64,000 bases of DNA from NCBI GenBank assembly GCA_030272155.1, contig CP126198.1, positions 1,612,001 through 1,676,000 of the forward strand, given 5' to 3'. Positions within the stretch are counted from its first letter, which is position 1, and every line of letters starts with the position of its first letter. Of the stretch, positions 10,994-22,399 are shown piece after piece. Under the pieces are notes generated by a model. That model made no database searches. It was not told the origin of the DNA and was given only the letters and a program-made list of their open reading frames with translations. Source of the stretch: Tetradesmus obliquus. Its lineage: Eukaryota > Chlorophyta > Chlorophyceae > Sphaeropleales > Scenedesmaceae. Position numbers and translations under genes: made by a program.

Positions 10994-13900
10994 CCAAGTC
11001 ATCAAACAGGCAGAAGGTCTCATACGAGGGTTGGTGGATGACAGCAGTCACGGTCACGCCTGTCTGCGCAACACGCTTCAGGCCCTGCAGCAGCAGCAGC
11101 AGCAAAAGCAGCAGCAGCAGCAGGTAATCAAACAGGCAGAAAGTCTCATACGAGGGTTGGTGGATGACAGCAGTCACGGTCACGCCTGTCTGCGCAACAC
11201 GCTTCAGGCCCTGCAGCAGCAGCAGCAGCAAAAGCAGCAGCAGCAGCAGGTAATCAAACAGGCAGAAAGTCTCATACGACGGCTGGTGGATGACAGCAGC
11301 CACGGTCACACCTGTCTGCGCCACACGCTTCAGGCCCTGCGGCAGCAGCAGCAGCAGCAGCAGCAGCAGCGGCGGCGGCGGCGGCGGCGCCATGTTGCAA
11401 GTTGAGTCGTGGCGACGACACATGCTTCAGGACCTGCTGCAGCACACGCGCACCAAGACAACAGCAAGGACAACGTTTGCTGCATGTCCTTCAGTCAGCT
11501 GGCGCACCTGCACCACCAGCTTGCCTTTGATGCTGTCCAGGCCGCTGGTGGGCTCACCCAGCATTGTACTGTAACGCATGTCCTAGGCCTGCTGTTAGCA
11601 ACACTAGTACCCAACAATACCAACAGTGCCGTCAAACAGTACCATCAAACAGCGAGTCCCAAAGCAGCGCACCTGCACCACCAGCTTGCTCGCGGTCTGT
11701 CCAGGCCGCTGGTAGGCTCATCAAGCATTGCAGGAAACCTGTGCCTAGGCCTGCTGATAGCAACACAAATACTCAGCAGTGCCATCAAACAGAAAGCCAA
11801 AGCAGCGCACCTGCACCACCAGCTTGCTCCCAGTGCTGTCCAGGCCGCTGGTGGGCTCGTCCAGGAACAGCAGGCTGGGCTGCGCCACCAGCTCCAGCCC
11901 CACGTTCACGCGCTTGCGCTGCCCGCCGCTGATGCCACGCACCTGCACATAACACAAGCAAATAGAGCACAATGTCTGGTGTATAGCAGGAACCCGCGTT
12001 GACCACTTGCGCTGCCCACCGCTGCTGCTGCGCACCTGCACATAACACAAGCAAATAAAGTACAATGTCTGGTGTATAGCAGGAACCCGCGTTGACGCGC
12101 TTGCTCTGCCCGCCGCTGCTGCTGCGCACCTGGCCAACCCAGTACAACACAACACAACGGCATACCGCACGATTCAGGGATGAGATGCACCCACGTTCCC
12201 ACACTTGCGCCGCGCGCCTGGCCAAAAGACGCTGCGCAGATTGCAGCGCAGCAGATGGTGAAACATTCTTAAGCATAGCATCAGGCGCCTCACCTCCTCG
12301 TCACCAATCAAGGCGTGCCGCACATCTCCTAGGCCCAGCACTGCAATGGCAGATGCCACCACCTCCGTGCGCTGTGCTGCAGTGGCTGATGCAGGCAGCC
12401 TGCACAGCGCATGCACATGTACAAGTGCGCCAGCAGATGCGCTTTATACATATAGCCTCACATACAGGAGGAAAGAAGCTAATGCCGACATGGTAGTTGC
12501 TGCATAATGTACCTGGGACCCGACACAAGTCAAGGAACAGCAAGCTGCAAGCTGTGCCCAGACCTGCATGCAATTGCTTGTTGAGTCACATGCATTGGTG
12601 TCATCTAAGCATGAAGCACTATCAAAATATTTGGTGTCAGATCTGCGCTGTGCCTCTGTGTGTCACCTGAAGCGTGCGCTGTAGGTGAGGTTCATTTCAA
12701 CTGTCATGAAAAGTTTTCATATCATCTTTGCATGAAGCATCATCAAGACATTTGCTGTCATATCTGCGCTGTGCATCTGTGCATCACCTGAAGCGTGCAC
12801 TGTAGGTGAGGTTCTCCTCCACTGTCAAGTTCCTGTACATTATCTGCAGGCAGACAAGCAGCGCCAGCCGGGAACAGCGAAGCAGTGGGGGCGCAAAGCA
12901 GTGACGGCTTAAATCAGTGAAGGATAACATACGCAGTGAGGTGTCACAGAAGCAGTGAGGGCGCGCTGCGCCAATGACGATGTCTCAGCATGTAAGCAGA
13001 AGCATCAAAGCTTGCAACGCGTGCCTTGCAAAAGCAGGTTACACACCCGTCCTGCAGCATGATGCAACATGCCACACTCTAGTACAACTGTAGCAATAGC
13101 TGTTCATCAACCATATCAGCTCACGTCATCCTGAGGCACAAAGCCAAGCAAGCGCTTGTGTTTGTCCAGTCGGGAGGGCCTGTGGCAACAAAAACAGTTG
13201 GTCGTGTTACAGCTCTTGATATGCAGGATGAGCAACAGGAGCATGCATGTGTGGGTGCAGCTGTGGTGCACCGTGTGTGATCGTCAAATGTTGGTAACGA
13301 GCTGTGCAGGATCATGAATTGCGCACGATGCACAACCGCAACCACAAGCTAGCAGCCGACTCACTTCCCGTTGATGGTGATGGTGCCAGTCACCACACCA
13401 TATGAGGCTTTGCCTGCCAGGGCATTCATCAGCGTCGTCTTGCCGGCACCTGCAATACAATACAATACATCTGAGGGCCAAAGCATGCCTCAGGCACAAG
13501 CCCAGCAAGCCGCTACTCAACTCTTGAGGGTGCTGGAGATTGTACGCAGTTCATCTGTTGGCAGCAAGTACACAAAGCTGCAGGCATTGGAGAGACGCAC
13601 ATACAGCCAACGACTGGCATTTGGCTGCCAGCTTTTCCAACAGTCTACAACTTGCGCTGTTGCAGTCAAGCCAGCGGCGGACAGCCTGAGACACAAACAA
13701 ACTCCAGCGCTGCTGCTGTCTTGTGTGAAATGCGCATGCAGCACATGTACACACACCTGAGGGGCCCATGAGGGCTGTCACACGGCCATGCTTCAGCTGC
13801 CCTGCATATGCAGCAGTGAACCAGCGCACACGTCGTTGTTGGGCATGCATGCCATTGTGTCATCATCTGTATCGCCGGACAGCATTCTGCGCAATGCCAG

Positions 13901-14836
13901 CAGTCAGCGATGCTGAACATAACCAAAAGGCAGCTGCCTGATTATTATTGCAATGCCTGTACTGATGAGCAGCATGCGAGGCACACAACCAAACCGAGGC
14001 CTGCATGGCGCTGCAGCTCTTGCCCAAGATGCCCTACCTGAGATCCCCTGCAGCACCTGCTTCCCACACGACTTAAGGCTCATGCTTAGATTCTCAAACC
14101 GGACATCCAACAAGGGCCTGCTGCCGCCTGCAGCGCCGGCTGCAGCTGCAGCTCTGTCAGAGCCTGAGTCACCGTGATTTTGGAAATATAAAGCAGCTGC
14201 ATCTGTATAAGCACTGTCACCAGCAGCAGCAGCAGCAGCAGCCTCGTAATATCCTGCTGGTATCAGGCCCTCATCCCCACTGCTCTGCCGTGCAAGAAAG
14301 GCGCCTGCAGCCCTTGGGGTGCCCCTGCTGCTGCCTTGCTGCTGCTGCTTTGCTGCTGGGTTCAGGGCTTTAGGGATGGGTTGCAGGGTAAGGGTGGCAT
14401 TGGGGGTTAGGTGCATGCCGCTGATGGATTGTGGTCCGCGCAGCTGCTGCAAGGTGCAGCAGAGGTGCAGGCCGCAGAAGCAATCGTTACAGACAAGCAC
14501 GCAAGCAGCAGTGGTTGTTTCTGCATTCTGCCAGTGCTGCGCAAAACAGGCTGCACAAAACCCAGTCATATGTAGAGCTGGTGTTTGGCTGCCTGCCCAC
14601 ACAGGCGCTGCAGCAGCACCCTGAACCCCAAAACCGCAAACCCTGTAATACATATCATCCTCACCTCTCCTTGCATCTCATACTCCAGCAGCGGTGCTGT
14701 CTGGCTATCACCACCATCAATCGAGGCCCACACAGGCGCTGCAGCAGCAGCAGCAGCATTGCCTGCCCTGCTTCTTCGCCTCGCAAGGTCCCTGATGAAC
14801 CCAAACCTGGAACCTGTTGACAGTGAGGCATTGCCC

Positions 14837-14880
<44 letters not shown>

Positions 14881-17800
14881 TGCAGCACTGGCTGCCCTGG
14901 AGCGGGGTATGGGTGGCAGCTGCAACTGCTGCTCCTCCGCCACCTCAATGACTGTGACCTGCAGCCATGCAGACAGTAGCGACAACACTTGGGAGTCGCG
15001 CTAGAACACTGGCAGATTTACTTGCCGGTGCATCCTCACCTCCAGATAAGGAGCAAAGTCCTGAAAGGTTGGGACCATTGAGCGCTGCAAGGCAGCATCA
15101 TTGGAGACGCCCCAGGCAGCGCAGTAGCTGCTTCAGCATGCCAGCCCGGCAATCAACATGCACGACTGCATCAGCTTGCAGCAGCGCTCACCTGTGGTGC
15201 CATCTTGCGCCACATGACGCGCACACGCTCCCTGCTGCTCAGCCGCTGCAACAGCATGTACAAGCGTGCCAGTGCATGCAGCAAATTTCATGGCTCCATA
15301 TCCTCAGGCACAAGCTCACCTGGGGAGCCATCTTGCGCCACATGACGCGCACGCGCTCCCTGCTGCTCAGCCGCTGCATCAGCGCGTTATACACCTTGCT
15401 GACGTGCCACATCAGCCCCAGCAGCAGGAACAGGCAGCCATCTAACACAAAGCCAATGTAGTTATCAGTTGGTGTCTCTGTGCCCTCAGGGCAGTGCGTG
15501 AGGGCCGGGCAGGCGCTCATGCGACTGCTTCCCTGCTTGCAGAAGTGGCCCTGTTGGCAGGGTTGACTGGTGAGGGGGGTGGGGCAGAAGCGGCCGCCAG
15601 GGCAGAAGATACTTCCTGCAAGCAGGCGCATGCGACACATGCACAGCACAAACAGTGTGTGCAATCAGTGCTTGCAGAAGTGGCCTTGCTGGCAGGGTTG
15701 ACTGGTGAGGGGGGTGGGGCAGAAGCGGCCGCCAGGGCAGAAGATACTTCCTGCAAGCAGGCGCATGCGACACATGCACAGCACAAACAGTGTGTGCAAT
15801 CAGTGCTTGCAGAAGTGGCCTTGCTGGCAGGGTTGATTGGTGAGGGGGGTGGGGCAGAAGCGGCCGCCAGGGCAGAAGATGCTTCCTGCAAGCATGCGGT
15901 ACACGTACAGCACAAACAGTGTGTGCAATGAGTGCTTGCAGAAGTGGCCTTGCTGGCAGGGTTGGCTGGTGAGAGGAGTGGGGCAGAAGCGGCCGCCAGG
16001 GCAGAAGATGCTTCCTGCAAGCATGCGGTACACGTACAGCACAAACAGTGTGTGCAATCAGTGCTTGCAGAAGTGGCCTTGCTGGCAGGGTTGACTGGTG
16101 AGGGGGGTGGGGCAGAAGCGGCCGCCAGGGCAGAAGATACTTCCTGCAAGCAGGCGCATGCGACACATGCACAGCACAAACAGTGTGTGCAATCAGTGCT
16201 TGCAGAAGTGGCCTTGCTGGCAGGGTTGGCTGCTGAGGGGGGTGGGGCAGAAGCGGCCGCCAGGGCAGAAGATGCTTCCTGCAAGCATGCAACACGTGTA
16301 CAGCACAAACAGTGCGTGCAGTCATTGCTTGCATAAGTCGCTGAGGGTGGTGGGGCAGAACTGGCCACTAGAGCAGAAGATGCTTCCTGCAAGCATGCAA
16401 CATATACAGCACAAACAGTATGTGCAATTGGTGCATGCAGAAGTGGCCGTGCTGGCAGCACTGGCTGCTGAGGAGTTTGCGGGATAAGTATCTGCCAGGG
16501 CAGTAGATGCTTCCTGCAGGCATGCAACACATACAGCACATGCGGCATCTGCACTCAGTGCTAGCAGAAGCGGCCCTGCTGCCATGCTGGCTGCTGAGGA
16601 GTTTGGGGCAGAACTGGCCGCCAGGGCAGAAGATGCTTCCTGCAACCATGGGCATGTATACATGTGTTGTGTAGCACATACAGTGTGCGCAGTCAGTGCT
16701 GGGCAGTGTTTGTGGTAGTTCCAGGTGGCACAGGGGCTGCCACAGAGCACAGTGCATGCCGCGGCAAGCGTTTGAACAAGCATACTTGAAGGGCATTCAT
16801 GCAGCGTCCACGATGTTTACTTCATGCTAAGCAGATTTAACCACGCCCAGCACCGCACCTGAGCCTCCTTTACAGCTCCAGTGCAGGAGGAAGGCACCCT
16901 GCGGCTGCACCGTCGACAATGTTTTGATTGTGCTTACCAGAACCAACCACGCCCCACGCCCTGCCCCGCACCTGAGCCTCCTTCCCAGTGCCAGTGCAGG
17001 GAGAAGGCTCCCTGTAGCTGCACTGTCTACAATAATTCCATGATGCTTATTAGAATCCACCACAGCCCACGCCTTACATCGCACCTGAGCCTCCTTCCCA
17101 GTTCCAGTGCAGGGGGAAGGCACCCTGCGGCTGCACCGTCCACTTGTCAGCCCCGCCACAGCCCAGCTGGCCGCGCATCTTGTAACCATACGGCGCACAC
17201 CACTTGTCTGCCTTTCCTGCAAGCCACAACAGCAGCACAGGAGACAAACAAGACAGCTGTTTGCGGCAGGCTGCAATGCTGCAGCCTGCAGAACGCATAT
17301 ACAACGCTGGCTGTGGCAGCAGCTGTGCGAGATCTGCTGTTCTGGCAACATACAGTACCTGGAAAGGACTCGGATACCTAGAACAGCCGTGTGGCGCTTT
17401 TCACAGAAGCGCAAACCCACAATTTGCAGTCAAACTTTGGTCAAACTCACCAACAAGGGCCTTGGAGATGTCAGGGTCTGCCTCAATGTAGCTTGCAGGA
17501 GGGTCTGCTGCATGCGCCCTTCAAGGACATTTAGCAGTGGCATATGGGTGAGCAGGAGCAATATTTGAGGCAAAGCATGCGACACTTCTCTTCGAGTACG
17601 GCAGTTGCTGCTTGCAAACACAGATGTCTACTGCTGGCTGGCGCATATAGTCAGGTACAGCAGTAGTGCAGCACACACTGCCTGCCTGCAGGACACAGCC
17701 ACACCTTGGGCAGATGGCTCCATAAGGGCAAGGCAGCATGCATGTCAGCATGGCTGGGCAGAAGTATCCGGGGCAGCAGGCATGTGGTTTGACCAGCGAA

Positions 17801-18666
17801 GGCGCCAGCGGGTTTACATCCAACGACAGTAGCTGGAAGAAGCCGGGGGCGCAGCTGGCTGCCTCGTTGCCCACATCACAAAACATGTTTGATGGGACCT
17901 TCTCGACATTGTCTGTCAATAGCAGGTACTGCATGAGGGCAGCAATATACAGTAGATATGACGCATGAGCAGGCTGAAAGTATACAATGGCCACTGCAGG
18001 TGGTGCTGCATGCACTGCGTGCATGGCATGCACAGCTGCAGCTACTGCTGCGGCTGCCGACATGTGTCCAAGATGCTGCAGCCTTCTGCTGTGGCTGATC
18101 ATTGCAACCAAGGTCGTTCGAAGGCAGCTGCAGGGGAAAATTTCTCTGTGTTGGCCACACATGCAGTGCACAACTGTTTGCTGCTGTGTTGCAGGGCGTT
18201 GCAGGACAACTGCTCAGCTTCAGGCTGGAAGTCCCTGCAGTCCTAGATACACGCCCCATCCTGCACTGCTGCAGCATATATAGTACTTACGCACCTTGAG
18301 GTATATTGCAACCTCCTGAGGCCCGCATAGGTGTGTGTAGATTGCTGTTGCGTTGCTGCACACGCCGCTGGCATCTGTTGGGTCAGTCAGCAGCGGCATG
18401 GGGAATGACTGCTGCAGCAACTGCACAGCATCCTCCAGCCTCTCGCCAACGCAGTACGAGAATCGATCCTTGTGAGTTTCCCACATCAGCTCCAGCCCTA
18501 CTTTCCAATCAAGGGATGGTAGGCCAGGGATAGATGGCAGGCCATCAGGCAAGCCATCAGCAGAGGTGGGAATATGAAAACTGTCCAGGCCCGGTACGTT
18601 CCAGCCACGCACCAGCGTCAAAAACAATGAAAATAAGATGCAGGATCGGCATGTTTGACGGAGCAT
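6060..18666 (-). CDS. ABCG-family half-transporter with Cys-rich N-terminus (ABCG24/28-like)
   Basis: A multi-exon gene starting at the ATG at 18664-18666 and ending in TGA at 6060-6062. In order: signal peptide and N-terminal luminal region (18295-18666); Cys-rich [16 protein letters not shown] (about 17695-17928); [15 protein letters not shown] (about 17096-17217); [16 protein letters not shown] and a transmembrane helix ([12 protein letters not shown]) around 15330-15627; a linker with poly-Ala; then the nucleotide-binding domain with Walker A GPSG|AGKTT split by an intron (13760-13803 and 13375-13451), Q-loop FVPQDD (about 13130), NLTVEENL (about 12800), signature SGGQRKR and Walker [14 protein letters not shown] (about 11815-11945), and H-loop AVIHQPS (10640-11390). 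Then NPADAYLDI (about 10270), FWWCLTRQ (9420-9640), and membrane exons with [24 protein letters not shown] (split motif, 7800-7900) and [11 protein letters not shown] near the C-terminus. The order matches plant ABCG24/ABCG28-type exporters of lipidic or specialised compounds; the substrate is unknown. At 12.6 kb the gene is unusually long because of repeated exon edges in its introns. Confidence 0.9.
6150..6850 (-). repeat. six tandem copies of an ABCG exon (membrane segment)
   Basis: Units of about 110-130 bp start near 6184, 6309, 6418, 6530, 6658 and 6774. Each reads on the minus strand YVIAEA.x[18 protein letters not shown] with slight variation and is preceded by TGCAG, and they are separated by CAG/CTG tracts. 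Only the copy nearest 6184 runs on into the final coding stretch [11 protein letters not shown]. The copies are acceptor plus exon start. Confidence 0.9.
7100..7420 (-). repeat. three tandem copies of an ABCG exon start with acceptor
   Basis: Units near 7107, 7216 and 7324 each encode on the minus strand MAPNAx[17 protein letters not shown] and are preceded by a TGCAG acceptor inside a CAG/CTG tract. Only the lowest-coordinate copy continues into the rest of the exon ([15 protein letters not shown]). Confidence 0.85.
7835..8270 (-). repeat. four copies of the [13 protein letters not shown] exon edge
   Basis: Minus-strand sequence coding [17 protein letters not shown] occurs near 7840-7905 (in the real exon), 7970-8030 and, shorter, 8085-8132. 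A diverged fourth copy lies at about 8215-8260 ([13 protein letters not shown] in one frame, SSFKTFGG in another). CTG/CAG tracts sit between copies. Confidence 0.85.
8490..8720 (-). repeat. two copies of the exon encoding a [14 protein letters not shown] helix
   Basis: The segment coding [19 protein letters not shown] (about 8620-8680) is repeated as [19 protein letters not shown] at about 8500-8556. Both are followed on the minus strand by intron-like sequence. Confidence 0.8.
9425..9640 (-). repeat. two copies of the FWWCLTRQ exon with donor
   Basis: The coding stretch [20 protein letters not shown] followed by a GT donor is present at about 9545-9605 (attached to the upstream exon) and again at about 9425-9483 with one Ile/Met difference. 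Confidence 0.85.
10640..11390 (-). repeat. five copies of the H-loop exon start
   Basis: Units beginning near 10690, 10825, 10990, 11120 and 11248 each encode [18 protein letters not shown].. and YETFCLFD on the minus strand. They are separated by CTG tracts of up to about 20 triplets. Only the lowest-coordinate copy continues into LLAKGG and CGPQ. The CGPQ.DVRV donor end is itself duplicated at about 10524-10560 and 10645-10675. Confidence 0.9.
11490..11905 (-). repeat. three copies of the Walker B exon end
   Basis: The 3' end of the Walker B exon ([14 protein letters not shown] then GTGCG donor; real copy about 11810-11865) recurs at about 11660-11725 and 11490-11560 with scattered substitutions. 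These are donor-side duplicates. Confidence 0.85.
11905..12135 (-). repeat. three copies of the ABC-signature exon start
   Basis: The acceptor and SGGQRKR start of the signature exon (about 11905-11945) is copied at about 12000-12040 (SGGQRKW) and 12085-12130 (SGGQSKR). The upstream intron sequence is copied with them, in units of about 85-90 bp. Confidence 0.85.
12655..12845 (-). repeat. two copies of the [15 protein letters not shown] exon end
   Basis: The real exon (about 12784-12843) ends ..LTYSARFR before GTGATG. A second LTYSARFR-plus-donor copy lies at about 12663-12700, with roughly 120 bp of downstream intron also similar. Confidence 0.8.
15185..15400 (-). repeat. two copies of the [11 protein letters not shown] exon end with donor
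   Basis: The exon end coding [17 protein letters not shown] then GTGAGC at about 15320-15380 is repeated at about 15190-15260 with a Pro-to-Thr-type change near the donor. Confidence 0.85.
15542..16660 (-). repeat. nine tandem copies of an ABCG Cys-rich exon start
   Basis: Units start near 15542, 15677, 15812, 15941, 16070, 16205, 16333, 16440 and 16567; the well-preserved ones have periods of 129 or 135 bp. Each has a TTGCAG acceptor on the minus strand followed by coding for [13 protein letters not shown] and CQQGHFCK. Copies at 15677-16300 are nearly identical; those above 16330 are diverged. Only the 15542 copy continues into the transmembrane exon. In the upstream copies no donor follows the repeated coding piece, so most copies act at best as alternative acceptors. 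Confidence 0.92.
16855..17140 (-). repeat. three copies of an ABCG exon end with GTGCG donor
   Basis: The exon end coding [15 protein letters not shown] before GTGCGA (about 17096-17140) is repeated at about 16975-17030 and 16858-16915 with synonymous and nonsynonymous changes, each keeping the donor. Confidence 0.85.
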
Positions 18667-19529
18667 CGTTTTGCGTCGACGTTAAGGGCGAAAAGCCATC
18701 ACACAGGTCAACACATGTACCTCTCGGATCCGAAGCTCTGCACCGCTGGCAACTGAACCACAATCAGCAACCCACAAACTTACACTTTCAGCACAGGGGC
18801 AGGAGCAAGATGCTGGTTGGCAAGTGTCAGGGTTTCCGGTGTTCACGGTGTTGTGGCCCTTGCGACTGAAAGTGCCTGCAATCGCATGCCTACGAAGCAT
18901 AGGCTGCATTCTTAACGTTTCATTGCCATTATTACGCTCCATTTACGTAGCTTTCGCTTTTACTCTAGGCTGCTGCTGCTGCTACAGGCCTGTACTGCTG
19001 TCTTATTGCTGCCTCTCAATCAAATCAACACCAGATCATGTTGCTGGGGATCTTGAGACGCTTGCTGCCTGTTCATGACATCAGCAGCGACTACGAAGAC
19101 CCACCTCAGTTCCTCCAGGGCAAGCAGACACGTCCACAGCTGGTGAGCAGTGTGCTACTGCAGCAAGCTTCTGCGTCCCCTCTTGCTGCTGCGTGCTCAT
19201 GTGGCGAATAAACTGATCATAAGTAACCAGCACTGTGTCAGGGGAGCATGTCGTTGCACTACTGGCTCGGTCGAACAATGGTAATTTCGACCAATATTCA
19301 GATTACGAACAATTCGACCTTCATCGATTATTCGTCCCCTAATACGGAGTTGTCGTCATATTTTCGCAGGCCCCTGCGCTGACAATTAGCAGCAGCACAC
19401 CCACAAATGACACGGCCACTGCGACTGCGTAAATGCGTCTGGATGCAGCTTGTTGCCGTCAATACTGTGTAATGCTTTGTTACCAGCAAATGAGCTGACG
19501 ATCCAGCAGCCATATCAAGAGCAGCTCCA
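18667..19529. other. intergenic region between divergent genes
   Basis: Lies between the starts of the ABCG gene (minus) and the KDZ transposase gene (plus), so it should hold both promoters. An AT-richer patch at about 19270-19345 is the only compositional feature. No TATA box or terminal repeat was identified with confidence. Confidence 0.4.
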
Positions 19530-22361
19530 ATGGAAACACCACAGCAGCCACTTGAACAGCAGCACAGGCGTCAGCAGCGTGCTGCACAGCCACAGCAGCA
19601 GCGCCAGCAGCATTCTACGCAGCTGCCTGCTGGCTTGTATATGCAGCAGCAACAGTATCAGCACTTTCACCAGCAGGTGTCTGCATACACCCAGCAGCAC
19701 GCACGACCGCAGCAGCGCAAGAAAGCCCCGGTGTCAGGGAGCAGGCGCCAACGCTCAGATGCTGGTGTTCCCAGGGGCTCACGTGCACAGCCTAATGCAG
19801 ACGACGCTCAGCAGCAAGCGCGGAGGATGGATGCTGATTTCCAGGCTGCATATGCAGCAGCATACCAGCAGCAGGATGATCAGGAGGCCAGCCAGCGCTC
19901 AATCCCTGCCTGGGACCTGCTGCAGCAGCAGCTGCGAGCGCTGCACCGCCAACAGCTAACAGCACAGCAGGAGTATGTAGCTGTGCAAGCTGCTCAGACA
20001 GGGCAGGCCCGACGATCAGACCATCAGCGGCGCACGGAAGAGAGCTTCAAGCAGTACCGTGCAGCTGCCCCTGCGCTGGCATGCTGTGTGCTTGAGCAGC
20101 AGGCAGCGCCACCCGCCCAGAGCAGCTGCAGTGTCTGCCAGCAGACTGGTTGCACCATACGGTACGGCGCGCAGTGCTGCACAACTTGAAAAACACGGGC
20201 GGCATCATACATGAGTCATGCCTGATGCGGTGCGAATTGTTGCTTCTGCAGGTGCTTCACCTGCAACCCTGCAGCCGAATGCCATGTGCTGCTGTGTGAC
20301 AGCTGTGACACGCAGCGTCATGCAGCAGCCCACCTGCATGACAGGCAGCAGTACGTTACTGCTGGGCACTGGCAAGACCTGCCCCGCGCCGACACCGCTG
20401 CTGGTGAGTGTTCGTGCGCAGTAAGCTCCGTCTGTTCTGTGCACTTTGTAATTTGGCAGACATGTCCCACATTTCAGTTGCGCTCCTGCAGGGTACTTCC
20501 CCTTCAAGCCCACCTCATGCACCGGCTGCAGACAGTCAGGCTGCTTTGAGGCTGAGCCGTGCGCGCTGCAGCCGCTGGATTACATCACGCGTGGTGAGGC
20601 ACCGGTACTGCAGTAGTGCACATCACTAGTTTTGTCAGCATGCTCGAGTCTCATGTACCACGTACTCGTGGACAACAAGGTCTGCCTTGTCATGTGACCT
20701 TGTTGTGTGTCGGGGGACTGCTGCGATGATAGCTTATTGCAGGCAACACAATCTGCAAGCTGTTGCTTCATGCTCTGCAGATGGCATTGTTGAAGCAAAG
20801 CGCGCAGGCTTCAAGTGCACAAGCTGCAGCACAGTTGTGTGGCAGCAGCCAGAGGACTTCCTGCGCGTGCGGGCATGGCCTGCATCACTGAGCGCAAGCC
20901 ACGTGCGGTGTGTGTGCGGCGTTGTCAATCCTCGTCTACTCTGCCAGCAACCATCCAGCAACCCCTGCTGCAAGTGTGCTACAGTGACATTCAACTGCAT
21001 GTATTGGCATGTAGCATGTGCTGTAAGCCTGACATCTTTTGACTTGCTGCCTAATCAGCCTACCTCTCACCACAGTGGGGCTTTCTTATCAGGGTTGCTT
21101 TTTCTGCTGTTGCAACACAGGACTGTGGTGGATGTGGCACTGCTTCAGCTGTGGGACTCCATGCGGCTGTGCAACCCTACCATCTCATTGAGTGGCTTCC
21201 TGAAGGGCATCGTGGACGCCGCGGCCGTTCTGCACCCCACGCAGGTGCGGCTGCGGCACGCGCATCAGTCTGCATGCTTGTTTTGCTTGCTGTGAGTGCC
21301 CGGCTGTCCATTCTGTGCGCCCTCACATGCACCTTGCTGCTGTGCAGCCGCGTCGAGAGATCAACATGCGCACCTTCCGTAGCGCACACCGCGAGTACAA
21401 GTTCTGCCAGACGGACCTGCGGCTTGGTCTTCAGCTGCTGAACGACCTGGAGTGCCCAGCATGCAGTGAAGGCATGGCTGGCGTGCACATCGACGCCAAC
21501 ATGAAGCTGTTCACCTGGCTGCGGCACAGGGAGCTGTGGCGGCAGCAGCACTACAGCGAGTTCTTTGCAGCCGATGCAAGCGTGCAGCTGAGTCTGCGAG
21601 CCCTGGACTTGGCGATGGGCAGCACGGTGAGGATTGTGCTGCTGTGCCACATGCCGCCTTGCATCAGAAGAAGCTGCCCCACGTGCAGTGTCGCGGCATA
21701 ACATGCGTCTGTAGCTGGTATGTTTTGTGTACAACATGTGCATGGTAATGGTTTGCATGTCGGCTGCTGTTGTGACAGTGTGCAGTGAAAGATCATCATT
21801 GCCATAGCCTTGCAAAGTCAGAGCTGCCTACTGGGATGTGCTGCCTGCAAACTTTACTTGAACATGTGCAGTGCCGCGTCCCAGACAACGTCTGCAATGG
21901 CTTGTGGGCTGCGGCATCTGATGGCCAGCAGCGGCGGCAGGCTCAGCAGGAGATCACAGGGCGCTGTGTGGGTGAGTAAGGCATGGACCTTTGCTTCTGC
22001 TGTGAACATGCAGCGCACCGGCTGGCATGGCCCTGTTCTCCTGCTCTGAACATGCAGCGCACGGGCTGACATGCTGCCCTTCTTGTCACTGCGACTGTCC
22101 TTTGGACAGTGCATTTGCGCTCATGTGATGACTTACTTCGTGTTGTGACTGCACTGCAGCAACCGATGCACGGCATGGCGGGCCAATAGCAGCCGCCAAC
22201 CTGATTGGCAGTGGCGAGCGCTATGGCTATGCCTTCCACATCGCTGCCCAGAACCTCATGACCAGCGGTCTGCAGCAGCTGCACATTGACATCATGTGTA
22301 AGTGGGCGGCTTGGAGCGAGCGCGTTGTCGAAGCGCTGCAGCGGTACCAAGCTCCCACCAC

Positions 22362-22399
<38 letters not shown>

